NCBI GenBank assembly: GCA_963737225.1
Contig: CAVTSA010000002.1
Coordinates: 62,001-126,000 of the forward strand
Source: CAVTSA01 sp963737225
GTDB taxonomy: Bacteria; Chloroflexota; Dormibacteria; Dormibacterales; Dormibacteraceae
Length of the DNA: 64,000 bases
Reading direction: 5' to 3'
Part shown: piece by piece, positions 37,050 through 45,859 of the stretch
Layout: every line of letters starts with the position of its first letter
Numbering within the stretch: the first letter of the stretch is position 1
The notes under the pieces: model-generated
Database searches by the model: none
Seen by the model: the letters and a program-made list of their open reading frames with translations, nothing else
Told to the model about the DNA's origin: nothing
Position numbers and translations under genes: made by a program

Positions 37050-37952
37050 TCAGCCGACGGGGATGAAGTCGCCGGCGCGCGCCACCATCGACGGCAGCTG
37101 CTTGCCGAGCTGCGCCTCCAGCCAGTGGGCGGTCTCGATCATGCCGTCGAGCGAGATGGCGGTGTCGACCCCGAGGCCCCGCAGCAGGTAGACCACGTCC
37201 TCGGTCGCGACGTTTCCAGTGGCCCGCGGTGCGAACGGGCAGCCTCCCGCACCTCCGACCGATGCGTCCAGCCCGCTCGCCCCGGCCTCGACCGCCGCGT
37301 AAGCGTTCGCCAGGCCCGTGTTCCGGGTGTTGTGCAGGTGAACCACCACCGGCCGTCCGTAGGGCATGAGGCCCTCGACCAGCGCGGTCGCCTGAGTCGG
37401 CACCCCTACCCCGATGGTGTCGGCGACGGTCACCGAGTCCGGCGGCTCGGCCATCAGGCGCTCCGCCAGTGAGAGGACGCGGGAGACCGGCACCGGTCCC
37501 TCGAACGGGCACCCGAAGGCGCAGATGAAGCCGACGTCGATGCGGACGCGGTCGGCATGCGCGCGGCGGGTCAGCCGGTGCGCCAGCTCCAGCCCCGCCT
37601 CGGTGGTCGAGTTCTGGTTGCGGCGGGCGAAGGTGTCGGTCACCGGGAAGGCATAGTGCAGATCCCGGAGCCCGGCCCCCAGCGCGCGCTCGTAGCCGCG
37701 CTCGTTCAACACGAGTCCGGAGATCGCCGGCGCCTGGGATCCGAGGTCTCCGGTGAGCTCGAGCACCGCCTCCGGTTCGGCCATCGCCGGCACCAGGTCC
37801 GCCCGCACGAAGCTCACCGCTTCGATCTCGGGGACTCCGGTCGCGGCCAGCCGGCGGATCAGCTCCGCACGCACCTCCGGCGGCAGCACCCGGCTCTCGT
37901 TCTGCAGCCCGTCGCGGGGGCCCACCTCGCGGATCCGCACGGTGTCGCTCAT
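37050..37952 (-). CDS. Hydroxymethylglutaryl-CoA lyase
   Basis: A 300-aa TIM-barrel enzyme of the HMGL-like family, splitting 3-hydroxy-3-methylglutaryl-CoA (or a citramalyl-like homologue) into acetyl-CoA and a keto acid. IREVGPRDGLQNES carries the catalytic Arg/Asp pair, VVVHLHNTRNTGLANAYAA the metal His residues, and GGAGGCPFAPRATGNVATED the signature loop with the catalytic Cys. The ATG at 37952 overlaps the stop of the CoA-transferase gene (ATGA), so the two are translated together. A joint role in leucine or branched dicarboxylate degradation is an inference. Confidence 0.93.
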   Translation of the reverse strand: MSDTVRIREVGPRDGLQNESRVLPPEVRAELIRRLAATGVPEIEAVSFVRADLVPAMAEPEAVLELTGDLGSQAPAISGLVLNERGYERALGAGLRDLHYAFPVTDTFARRNQNSTTEAGLELAHRLTRRAHADRVRIDVGFICAFGCPFEGPVPVSRVLSLAERLMAEPPDSVTVADTIGVGVPTQATALVEGLMPYGRPVVVHLHNTRNTGLANAYAAVEAGASGLDASVGGAGGCPFAPRATGNVATEDVVYLLRGLGVDTAISLDGMIETAHWLEAQLGKQLPSMVARAGDFIPVG

Positions 37953-39148
37953 GCCACGCCCTCCTGTTCCAGCCGGCGCACCTCTTCCTCGGCCAGTCCG
38001 AGCAGCGATCCGAACACCGCCCTGTTGTCGTGCCCGACCTCCCACCGGCCTGGCCACCGCACCTCGCCCGGTGTGCGGGTCAGCTTGGGGACGACACCCG
38101 GCAGGATGAGCTCTCCCAGCTCGTCGTCCTCGACCGGCACCAGCATCTCGCGGGCGCGAAGCTGGGGATCACCGAAGAGGTCGGCGACTGAGTTGATGGG
38201 GCCGCAGACCACGCCCGCCTCGTTGAGCAGGGCGTCGATCTCGCTCGCGTCGTGCTGAGCGGCCCACTCGCCGATCACCGCGTCGAGCTCGTCCACGTTC
38301 TGGAACCGCGCCCAGAAGGTGGAGAAGCGCGGATCCCGGCTCAGCTCGGGCTTCCCCATCGCTTCGCACAGCCGGACGAACAGACTCTCCGCGTTGGCGG
38401 CGATCACCAGGTGCTTGCCGTCGCGGGACCGGTAGACGTTGGAGGGCGCGGCACTTCCCATCCGGTTGCCGGCGGGCTCGCGGACGACGCCCAGCTTGCC
38501 GTACTCGGGGACGATCGAGTCCAGCATCGCGTAGCAGGCCTCGGTGATCGAGACGTCCACCACCTGGCCCTTCCCCTGGTGCGCGTCGCGGTCGTAGAGG
38601 GCAAGCAGGATACCCTGCACCGCGAACAGGCCGGCCAGCGAGTCCCCCAGCGAGACACCGGGTCGGGGCGGGACCTGGCCCGGATACCCGTTCACGTAGC
38701 GCAGCCCGCCGATCGCCTCCGAGGCGGAGGCGAACCCGGCACGCCCCGCGTAGGGTCCGGTCTGCCCGTACCCCGAGACCCGGGCCACGATCAGGCCCGG
38801 GTTGCATTCCTGCAGACGGTCCGGCGCCAGGCCCCAGCGCTCCAGCGTCCCGGGCCGGAAGTTCTCCAGCAGCACATCCGCACGCGCGGCAAGACGGCGG
38901 CAGAGCTCCTGCCCCTCGGGACGGCGCAAGTCGAGTGATACCAGCTTCTTGTTGCGGCTCATCAGCGGCCACCAGAGCCCGTGGTCCCGGTACCGGTGAA
39001 CCCCCCAGAGTCGCATCGGATCCCCCGTTCCCGGTGGCTCGACCTTGATCACCTCGGCTCCGAAGTCGGCCAGCAAGCGCCCGACGAACGGACCTGCGAT
39101 GAGCTGGCCCAACTCCAGGACCCGCACCCCCTCCAACGGACCTGACAT
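37949..39148 (-). CDS. CaiB/BaiF family CoA transferase
   Basis: A 399-aa type III CoA transferase. The N-terminal Rossmann part has LELGQLIAGPFVGRLLADFG and EVIKVEPPGTGDPMR. The catalytic Asp is in PGVSLGDSLAGLFAV. NFRPGTLERWGL and ARVSGYGQTGPYAGR are family hallmarks. It moves CoA between carboxylic acids. Coupled by a four-base overlap to the HMG-CoA lyase gene, it probably activates the acid (for example 3-hydroxy-3-methylglutarate) that the lyase then splits; the actual acid is not shown. Confidence 0.93.
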   Translation of the reverse strand: MSGPLEGVRVLELGQLIAGPFVGRLLADFGAEVIKVEPPGTGDPMRLWGVHRYRDHGLWWPLMSRNKKLVSLDLRRPEGQELCRRLAARADVLLENFRPGTLERWGLAPDRLQECNPGLIVARVSGYGQTGPYAGRAGFASASEAIGGLRYVNGYPGQVPPRPGVSLGDSLAGLFAVQGILLALYDRDAHQGKGQVVDVSITEACYAMLDSIVPEYGKLGVVREPAGNRMGSAAPSNVYRSRDGKHLVIAANAESLFVRLCEAMGKPELSRDPRFSTFWARFQNVDELDAVIGEWAAQHDASEIDALLNEAGVVCGPINSVADLFGDPQLRAREMLVPVEDDELGELILPGVVPKLTRTPGEVRWPGRWEVGHDNRAVFGSLLGLAEEEVRRLEQEGVA

Positions 39149-39192
39149 GGGGCCAAGTGTGGCACGACGAGGCCGGATGCCCGGCCGGCCGC

Positions 39193-39375
39193 TCAGGCGG
39201 CCAGCGGGCGCTCGTCCTGCCAGTTACGGTGGTCCGGGAGTTCGCGAGGAGTGATCTTGTCCCAGCTCTCCTCGAGCATGGCAACGAGATCGAGAAGCTC
39301 GTCAGTGACGGGCGTCAGCCGCTCGTACTCCTCATGCTTCTCAAGCGCGATCTCCCACGCTGCCTTGAGCTTCAT
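39193..39375 (-). CDS. Small acidic protein, unknown function
   Basis: A 60-aa, helical, charged protein (MKLKAAWEIALEKHEEYERL, then VTDELLDLVAMLEESWDKIT). No family is recognised. A TATTCA box ends seven bases before the ATG and no ribosome site is present, so it is probably leaderless. It stands alone between the CoA-transferase start and the ATPase promoter. Confidence 0.5.
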   Translation of the reverse strand: MKLKAAWEIALEKHEEYERLTPVTDELLDLVAMLEESWDKITPRELPDHRNWQDERPLAA

Positions 39376-39453
39376 ACATCTATGAATACCCGGCGTCAGG
39401 CCCGTTCAATCCATCGCCCCGGCGGACGCCGGCCGCCGTACCCCTATCACAAA

Positions 39454-39482
39454 TTCAACTTTTACAAATCAAAACTTGTATT
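39454..39482 (+). promoter_or_regulatory. Promoter of the ATPase gene
   Basis: TTCAAC (39454-39459) and TGTATT (39477-39482) are 17 bp apart in an unusually A/T-rich patch. The -10 box ends eight bases before GTG 39491, which suggests a leaderless message. Confidence 0.45.
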
Positions 39483-39490
39483 GTTTCCGG

Positions 39491-40954
39491 GTGCCCCTGG
39501 CGCGACCTTCCGACCTCTTCGACCGTGAGCAGGAGTGGGCGGAGCTGTCGGCCTTCGTGTCGGATCCGGCGCCGGGCCTGCGCGCCGGCATCGTCTACGG
39601 CAGGCGGCGCCAGGGGAAGTCGTTTCTGCTCCGACGTCTCGCCGCGGCCACCGGCGGCTTCTACCACCAGGCCCTTGAACACGAACCCGCGCAGGCCCTG
39701 GCTGAGCTCGGCGAACGGCTCGGGACACAGGTCGGGGTCGGGCGCCTGGCGTTTGCGACCTGGGACGAGGCGCTATCCAGCCTCCGCCGGCTGGCCGGCC
39801 TGCTCGCGGCCGGCGGCACCAGGCCCGCGGTGGTCATCCTCGACGAGTTTCCTTACCTCCTCGAACGTTCCCCGGAGCTGCTCTCGCTTCTCCAGCGGGC
39901 CATCGACCGATCGGCGGAGGAGGCCGGGCCCGCGGTTCGTCTGATTCTCTGCGGGTCGGCGGTCTCGGTGATGGCCGGCCTGGTCCACGGCCAGAGACCT
40001 CTCCGGGGCCGGGTTCGCACCAACCTTTTGATGGGTCCGTTCGACCACCTCGACTCGAGACGGTTCTGGAATCTCGACGACCCCCGCCTGGCGCTGCGGA
40101 CCCACGCCATCCTCGGGGGCACCCCAGGCTATCGCGAGCTCGTGCGCTCGGTTCCCGCGTCCCTGGACGGCTTTGATTCCTGGGTCGTGAATGACGTGCT
40201 CTCGCCGGCGTCGGCCCTGTTCCGCGAGGACGAGTGGCTGCTCGGGGAACAGCGCGGCATCGAAAACCGGGCGATCTACCAGTCTGTGCTGACCGCCATC
40301 GCGGGAGGCAGGGGCACCGAGGCCTCGATCGCAAAACAGCTTCGCCGCTCCCAGCAGAGCGTCCAGCATCCACTGCGAGCGCTGGTCGAATCAGGACTTC
40401 TCCGTAAGGACGAGGACGTGCTGCGCCAGCGCCGCCCGCTCTACCGCATCGCCGAGCCCATCATCCGGTTTCACCAGGTGGTGCGGCGGCCGCGGACGGC
40501 ACTCTTCGAGGACGGTCGTGGCATCGAAGCCTGGGCGGACGCGCGCCAGAGCTTCGAGCACCTGGTGCTGGGTCCGCACTTCGAGCAGCTTGCCCGCGAC
40601 TACGTCGTCCGCGCCGGGGAGAGGGTCTCCGGGACCTCGCTCCTCTCCGTCGGTTCGACGGTCGTCACGGACAGGAACGAAAGAGCCGGCCACCAGGTCG
40701 ACATCGTCGCCCTTGGCGGGGGCGGCGCACCCGGGGACCGTGTCGTGGCGGCCATCGGGCGAGCCAGGCTCCGACCCCTCGGCACCGACGACCTCGAGTG
40801 CCTCGAGCGGCTGCGCGCCACCCTTCACGATGCCGAAAGCGCCCGGCTGGTCCTGGTCTCGGCGTCCGGCTTCGAGCCCGGTCTGCAGGCTCGGGCGCGT
40901 GGCAGCCGGGAGATTCATCTGGCTGGTTTGGAGGAGATCTACTCGGTCCGCTGA
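39491..40954 (+). CDS. AAA-type (archaeal-ATPase/DUF234-like) ATP-binding protein
   Basis: A 487-aa protein of the family common in archaea and some bacteria. LFDREQEWAELSAFV is the family lead-in, IVYGRRRQGKSFLLRRL the Walker A, VVILDEFPYLLE the Walker B, and LILCGSAVSVMAGL a sensor-like strand. A winged-helix region follows (TEASIAKQLRRSQQSVQHPL), then the DUF234-like C-terminus (HFEQLARDYV, TDRNERAGHQVDIVALGGG), which resembles a restriction-nuclease fold. Cellular role unknown: such genes often sit alone in accessory DNA. A TTG five codons further upstream (39476) is a possible alternative start. Confidence 0.85.
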   Translation: MPLARPSDLFDREQEWAELSAFVSDPAPGLRAGIVYGRRRQGKSFLLRRLAAATGGFYHQALEHEPAQALAELGERLGTQVGVGRLAFATWDEALSSLRRLAGLLAAGGTRPAVVILDEFPYLLERSPELLSLLQRAIDRSAEEAGPAVRLILCGSAVSVMAGLVHGQRPLRGRVRTNLLMGPFDHLDSRRFWNLDDPRLALRTHAILGGTPGYRELVRSVPASLDGFDSWVVNDVLSPASALFREDEWLLGEQRGIENRAIYQSVLTAIAGGRGTEASIAKQLRRSQQSVQHPLRALVESGLLRKDEDVLRQRRPLYRIAEPIIRFHQVVRRPRTALFEDGRGIEAWADARQSFEHLVLGPHFEQLARDYVVRAGERVSGTSLLSVGSTVVTDRNERAGHQVDIVALGGGGAPGDRVVAAIGRARLRPLGTDDLECLERLRATLHDAESARLVLVSASGFEPGLQARARGSREIHLAGLEEIYSVR

Positions 40955-40964
40955 GGCCGGACTC

Positions 40965-41029
40965 GGCCATTGGTGCACCAATCGCCCAGCTGCGCTGCCC
41001 GGAATGGGCGGTCGGTGCACCAACCGCCC
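40965..41029. repeat. Phased GGTGCACC dyad pair
   Basis: ATTGGTGCACCAAT (centre 40975/40976) and GGTCGGTGCACCAACC (centre 41017/41018), 42 bp apart. The second extends to a 24-bp palindrome with one mismatch. Subtype shared with the 60.9-kb pair. It lies between the convergent ATPase and oxidoreductase genes. Confidence 0.85.
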
Positions 41030-41041
41030 TTTGACCGCACT

Positions 41042-42058
41042 CTAGACGACGTCGATCAGGACCTTCCCCACCGCTCCCTGCTCGACGGCGGCGTGCGCCT
41101 CGGCGGTGCGCTCGAGTGGGTAGCGGTGAAGGGGGAGCCCGGCTTCGGCTCCGACCCTGAAGGCACCCGCGGCTACCGCGGCCGAGACGTCGAGCAGCGC
41201 CTGGCGCTTGGCAGCCTCCGGCACCGTGTACAAGAGCACGAACTGGTAGCGGGCGTTGAGCGCCATGTGCGGTCGGACCTCGAGGCTCATCGAGGCACCT
41301 CCGTTGTTGGCGTAGACGGCGATCGTCCCGCCCTGAGCGAGCACCACGGCGTCGAGGGCGGCATTGACCGCCGGGGCGACCTCGACGATCACGTCGACGC
41401 CCGCGGGCGCCCACTCCCGGATCGTCGCCGCGACGTCCTCGGTCCGGTAGTTGACGACGTGCTCGGCTCCCGCCGCGCTCGCCAGGAGGGCCTTCTCGGG
41501 ACTGCTCACGGTGGTGGCGACGCGACCCCCCGCCCATCGCGCGAGCTGGATTGCGGCGTTGCCCACCGCACCCGCGCCTCCGGCGACCAGGACACGGCGG
41601 CCGGCCAGCGCCCCCGGCACCAGCGCGGCAGGACCGGTTTCGGCGACCGTCAGACAGCGATGGGCGGTCAGCCCGGGCACTCCGAGCGACGCGCCCAGCT
41701 CGAAGGAGGCTGTAGGCGGCAGCGGCACGACGTTGCCGGCCGGCACCACCACCTCCTCCTGCGCGGTACCGTCGGGCCTCCCGTTCTGCGCCTCCCAGAT
41801 CCAGACGCGCTGTCCGATCCCGAGCCCGGTGACGCCCTCGCCGACGCCGTCGACCACGCCCGCGCCATCCTGGTTTGGCACGACCTCGTCAAAGGAACCT
41901 CGCACCGTGAGGCCGCTGCGCGATTTCCAGTCTGTCGGGTTGACACCGGAGATGTGCACCGCCACCCGAACCTCTCCTGGGCCCGGCGCAGGCACCGGGC
42001 GGTCGACCAGACGCAGCACCGACGTGTCGCCATGCTCCGAGTACGCAATCGCCCTCAT
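41042..42058 (-). CDS. Medium-chain NADPH:quinone oxidoreductase-type enzyme
   Basis: A 338-aa zinc-free MDR family protein. GEVRVAVHISGVNPTDWKSR is the typical GroES-like start, and AGRRVLVAGGAGAVGNAAIQLARW contains the AGxGxVG cofactor motif. AGVDVIVEVAPAVN and the C-terminal VEQGAVGKVLIDVV complete the fold. It reduces quinones or enones with NADPH; the natural substrate is unknown. The ATG at 42058 is chosen over longer frames because MRAIAYSEHGDTSVLRLVDR is the family start. It is followed by an 80-bp gap to the methyltransferase gene on the same strand. Confidence 0.9.
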   Translation of the reverse strand: MRAIAYSEHGDTSVLRLVDRPVPAPGPGEVRVAVHISGVNPTDWKSRSGLTVRGSFDEVVPNQDGAGVVDGVGEGVTGLGIGQRVWIWEAQNGRPDGTAQEEVVVPAGNVVPLPPTASFELGASLGVPGLTAHRCLTVAETGPAALVPGALAGRRVLVAGGAGAVGNAAIQLARWAGGRVATTVSSPEKALLASAAGAEHVVNYRTEDVAATIREWAPAGVDVIVEVAPAVNAALDAVVLAQGGTIAVYANNGGASMSLEVRPHMALNARYQFVLLYTVPEAAKRQALLDVSAAVAAGAFRVGAEAGLPLHRYPLERTAEAHAAVEQGAVGKVLIDVV

Positions 42059-42137
42059 CCCGGGGTCCCCCTGACCACCGGCCCCGCGACACCGACCTGG
42101 GAGGGCCGATGGCGGCAGGTGGCGCCGGCGGTGCTGG

Positions 42138-42935
42138 TCACGCTTGCCGGAAGACGTGCCAGACCATCGTCCGCCGCAGCTCGACGGTCTGATCGAGGGG
42201 CCCCAGTTCGGACGGGGCCCACCGCCGTGTCTCGGCCCAGCCCCGCTCCCGATCGGCGGGCGGAACTGACAGCTCCGACGACGAGATGCCACGCTCCATG
42301 AGGTCGATGAGACCGCCGAGCGTGACCTGCTGGGTGGCGACGACAGGAGGCAATGCCAGGCCGCGCCAACCCAACTCCGCCAGGGTGGCGTCGATCAGCG
42401 CCGGGTCCCGCACGCCGATCGGGGCCGGCGGAACCCACCCCAGCGTCTCGTGGAAATGACGCCGGAGCTGCTGCCGCGGGCTTTGACGCTGCTCGCCGGA
42501 GCCCCGACCCTCGATCAGGAGCTTCCCGTCGACCCGGAGCACGCGGACCGCCTCTGCCAGGGCCCCTTGCCAGTCAGGAATCAGGTGCAGCACATGGCAG
42601 AAGATCGCCGCCCCCAACGCAGCGTCCTCGAACGGGAGCGATCCCCCGTCCCCCCGCAGCAGGCCGAAGGGCGGGCAGCCACCGCCCTTCCGGACCAAGC
42701 CCCGCAGCATCGCGGTCGACGGGTCGAGACCGACGATCGGGATTCCCACCTCGGCCAGCGGCAGGGCCACCCGGCCGGTGCCGACACCGATCTCGAGGAC
42801 CGCGCCCAGGCCGGCGAGCTCGGCCCCCAGGAGTGTGGTCAGCCGGCGTACCCCGTCCTCGCCCACCCCGCGCGATTCGTCGTAGTGGGCCGCCAGATCC
42901 TCACCGAAGATGCCAGACCGAGCAGCCTCCACCAC
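42138..42935 (-). CDS. SAM-dependent methyltransferase
   Basis: A 265-aa class I methyltransferase. DLAAHYDESRGVGEDGVRRL leads into motif I VLEIGVGTGRVALPLAEVG, then VGLDPSTAMLRGL, GDGGSLPFEDAALGAAI and the VLRVDGKLLIEG strand. The C-terminal cap is typical of small-molecule methyltransferases. Substrate unknown. It lies between the oxidoreductase and the MFS exporter on the same strand and may be co-transcribed with both. Confidence 0.88.
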   Translation of the reverse strand: MVEAARSGIFGEDLAAHYDESRGVGEDGVRRLTTLLGAELAGLGAVLEIGVGTGRVALPLAEVGIPIVGLDPSTAMLRGLVRKGGGCPPFGLLRGDGGSLPFEDAALGAAIFCHVLHLIPDWQGALAEAVRVLRVDGKLLIEGRGSGEQRQSPRQQLRRHFHETLGWVPPAPIGVRDPALIDATLAELGWRGLALPPVVATQQVTLGGLIDLMERGISSSELSVPPADRERGWAETRRWAPSELGPLDQTVELRRTMVWHVFRQA

Positions 42936-42967
42936 CCCCTCAGTCTGGGCCGTCGGGGCGGACCGAG

Positions 42968-44224
42968 TCAGGCCGGGCGGCGCATCGCGGGCTCCGACGA
43001 GGCGGAGGCCGCGGCCGCCCCCTCACGCCAGCGCCGCAGGTAGTCCTCCTTGGGCAGGAGGAACGCCAGGGGCAGGCTCAGCACCACGATCACGATCTGG
43101 AACAGCATCGCGTTTTGCAGCCCGATCTGGTCCGCGATCCATCCCGTGACCGGGACGCCGAGCGCCCCGGCGAAGAATCCGACGCCCATCACCAGTCCCG
43201 AGGCGAGCCCGGCCCGGGCCAGGAGGAGCTCCTGGGCCATCAGCAGCATCAGCGGCGCGGTGGAGGCGGCGAGCAGGCCGACCAGGGCGCCGGTCACGAA
43301 TGCTTCGGGCCCCGGGAAGAGAGCGAAGAGCAGGATCGCCGGGATGGTCAGGACCAGGCACCAGAAGACGACGGAACGGCGCCCGAAGCGGTCGGCCAGA
43401 GAGCCGCAGCCGACCGTCCCCACCGCCGAGGCCAGCACCACCGTGGTCGCCAGCGGAGCATAGAACCACGCCTTGTAGCCGAGGGAGTGGTACCAGGTGG
43501 GGATGAAGGCCTCCAGCGTGACCGTGGTCCAGCTGCGCGACATCATCATCACGATCGTCGCGCCAAGCGGAACCAGCGGCAGCGCGCGGCGCACTCCCGA
43601 CGTCCCGCCGGTTGCCGGTGTGGCCCGTCGGGCCTGCCGTGGTGCCGCGCGGCCGGCGCCCCGCATCCAGATGAAGAGGAACACCGAACAGGCGACGCCG
43701 GGGATCAGCAGCAGGATCGTGCCGTGGATGCCGAGCAGCGCGAGGACCACGGCACCGATCAGCGGACCGAGCGCGACGCCGACCGTCCCGCCTGACGTGT
43801 AGAGCGCCATCGCCACGTTGCGCCCTCGGGCGGGCAGCGCGTGACGGACGGTGACGGCGCCCAGCGGATGGAAGAAGCCGGAACCAAGTCCGGCGATGCC
43901 GGCCGCGAGCACGAAGGTGAAGAACGTGGGAGTGAAGCCGAGGATCGCGAACCAGGCCGCGCTCCACAGCATCGCGCCCCCGATGAGCCGGGTCCCGATG
44001 CGATCGGCGACGAGCCCGAAGAACGGCTGCGAGAGCGAGGCGACGCCGGTGTAGAAAAGCGATACCAGCCCCACCGTTGCCAGGTTGACGTGGTAGGTGA
44101 CGATCAGGACGGGGAACAGGATCGGCAGCACCCCGACGTAGCTGTCGATCGTCATGTGCCCGAAAAGGACCGCGAGCAGCCGGCCGTTGCGCATGGCGTC
44201 GAGGAGGTTGCTCAGCGAGCTCAC
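42968..44224 (-). CDS. MFS transporter (fosmidomycin-resistance-like)
   Basis: A 418-aa permease with twelve predicted helices. The start GTG 44224 (MSSLSNLLDAMRNGRLLAVL) follows a GGAGGTAGGAAG region. The MFS signature is in FFGLVADRIGTRLIGG and again SLADRFGRRSVVF (second half). AMALYTSGGTVGVALGPLIG is family-typical for Fsr-like drug exporters. The C-terminal tail is cytoplasmic and Ala/Ser rich. It probably exports a small molecule, possibly the product of the adjacent methyltransferase; that link is an inference. Confidence 0.9.
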   Translation of the reverse strand: MSSLSNLLDAMRNGRLLAVLFGHMTIDSYVGVLPILFPVLIVTYHVNLATVGLVSLFYTGVASLSQPFFGLVADRIGTRLIGGAMLWSAAWFAILGFTPTFFTFVLAAGIAGLGSGFFHPLGAVTVRHALPARGRNVAMALYTSGGTVGVALGPLIGAVVLALLGIHGTILLLIPGVACSVFLFIWMRGAGRAAPRQARRATPATGGTSGVRRALPLVPLGATIVMMMSRSWTTVTLEAFIPTWYHSLGYKAWFYAPLATTVVLASAVGTVGCGSLADRFGRRSVVFWCLVLTIPAILLFALFPGPEAFVTGALVGLLAASTAPLMLLMAQELLLARAGLASGLVMGVGFFAGALGVPVTGWIADQIGLQNAMLFQIVIVVLSLPLAFLLPKEDYLRRWREGAAAASASSEPAMRRPA

Positions 44225-44419
44225 CTTCCTACCTCCACATTTGTATTGTAACAACCGGAGCCCTCTGACCGGCCCGCTCCCAACCTCCGTTTTCGCATGG
44301 AAAGAGGGGTGCGCGGCGCCCCCGAGTCCCGGTTCCGCGTGTAAACGGTGACGGGTCCGCCGCCTACCCTTTCCTGGGACGCAGACCGCCGAAGCCATCA
44401 GGGGAGGGACCGCGAGCGT

Positions 44420-45838
44420 ATGCCGCGAGACGACGAGATCTGGGAGTACGTGGACCGCAAGAGTGCCGAGTTCGTGGCGCTCAGCGACCGGGTCTGGGGC
44501 ACGCCGGAGCTGTGCTACACCGAGGAACGCTCGGTGGCCGAGCACACCCGGGCACTGGAGCAGCAGGGCTTCCGCGTCACCCCCGACGCGGGAGGCATTC
44601 CCACGGCCGTGATCGGCGAGGCTGGCGAAGGAGGGCCGGTGGTCGGGATCCTCGGCGAGTTCGACGCGCTGCCCGGGCTCTCCCAGGAGGCCGGCGTGCC
44701 CGAGCCGCGGCCGCTCCCCGGTAACGGCAACGGCCACGGCTGCGGCCACAATCTGCTGGGTGCCGGCTCGCTGCTGGCGGCGACCGCGGTCAAGGACTAC
44801 CTGGCGGCGAAGAGCATCCCGGGGCGGGTCCGCTACTATGGCTGCCCGGCCGAGGAGGGCGGCGCCGCGAAAGGCTTCCTGGTCCGCGCCGGCGTGTTCA
44901 AGGACGTCGACGTCGCCGTTTCCTGGCATCCCTCCTCGTTTGCCGGTGTCAGCGACGCCTCGTCCCTGGCCAACACCCGCATCGACTTCACGTTCCACGG
45001 CCGTTCCGCGCACGCGGCCGCCGCACCGCACCTCGGACGCTCGGCGCTCGACGCCGTGGAGCTGATGTCGGTCGGCGTCAACTACCTGCGCGAGCACATG
45101 GTCGACTCGGCCCGTATCCACTACGCGATCCTCGACACCGGCGGCATCGCCCCCAACGTGGTCCAGGCGCGGGCCCGCGTCCGCTATCTGGTCCGGACCG
45201 CCACGCTGTCCGAGTTGGGCCCGCTGGTGGACCGCGTGCGCAAGGTGGCCCAGGGCGCCGCCCTGATGACGGAGACCACCGTCGACGAACGCGTCCTGGG
45301 CGCGGTCTCCAACCTGGTGGGCAACGTCCCGCTCGAGAAGGAGATGCAGGACACGCTGGAGCGTCTCGGCGCGCCGCCCTTCGACGAGGAGGACCGGGCC
45401 ATCGCGGCGATGTTCCAGGGCACCTTCCTGGAGGAGGACATCCTGACCACCTACGGGCGCGCCGGGCGCGAGCCGGAGCCGGGCAAGGTCCTCTGCGACT
45501 CGATCACGCCGGCCGGCGCGCCATCCTCGGGAGGGAACGGTTCGACCGACGTGGGCGACGTGAGCTGGGTCGTGCCCACGGTGCAGCTGCGGGGCGCCAC
45601 CTCTGCCATCGGCACCCCCCTTCACTCGTGGCAGATGACGGGCCAGGGGAAGACGGACTACGCCAAGAAGGGGATGGTGCACGCGGCCAAGGCGATGGCG
45701 AGCACGGCGCTCGCGGCCCTCACCGACGCCACCCTGCGAGAGGCCGCTGCCGGGGACCTCGCGGACCGGACCGAGCGGACGCCGTACGTGTCGCCCCTCC
45801 CGCCGGGCGCGGAGCCGGCACTCGACATGAGCCGGTAG
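44420..45838 (+). CDS. M20 family amidohydrolase (AbgB-like)
   Basis: A 472-aa metal-dependent hydrolase related to p-aminobenzoyl-glutamate hydrolase subunit B. The metal site is shown by VGILGEFDALPGLSQ, NGHGCGHNLLGAGSLLA, CPAEEGGAAKGFL and, at the dimer/lid domain, FHGRSAHAAAAPHLGRSALD. The C-terminal TPLHSWQMTGQGKTDYAKKG contains the last metal-binding His. It cleaves an amide bond of an acylated amino acid or folate fragment. Start at ATG 44420 with GGGGAGGGA upstream. The next gene follows in the same frame right after the stop codon. Confidence 0.92.
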   Translation: MPRDDEIWEYVDRKSAEFVALSDRVWGTPELCYTEERSVAEHTRALEQQGFRVTPDAGGIPTAVIGEAGEGGPVVGILGEFDALPGLSQEAGVPEPRPLPGNGNGHGCGHNLLGAGSLLAATAVKDYLAAKSIPGRVRYYGCPAEEGGAAKGFLVRAGVFKDVDVAVSWHPSSFAGVSDASSLANTRIDFTFHGRSAHAAAAPHLGRSALDAVELMSVGVNYLREHMVDSARIHYAILDTGGIAPNVVQARARVRYLVRTATLSELGPLVDRVRKVAQGAALMTETTVDERVLGAVSNLVGNVPLEKEMQDTLERLGAPPFDEEDRAIAAMFQGTFLEEDILTTYGRAGREPEPGKVLCDSITPAGAPSSGGNGSTDVGDVSWVVPTVQLRGATSAIGTPLHSWQMTGQGKTDYAKKGMVHAAKAMASTALAALTDATLREAAAGDLADRTERTPYVSPLPPGAEPALDMSR

Positions 45839-45859
45839 GAACGCGGCACGGCGGGCACG

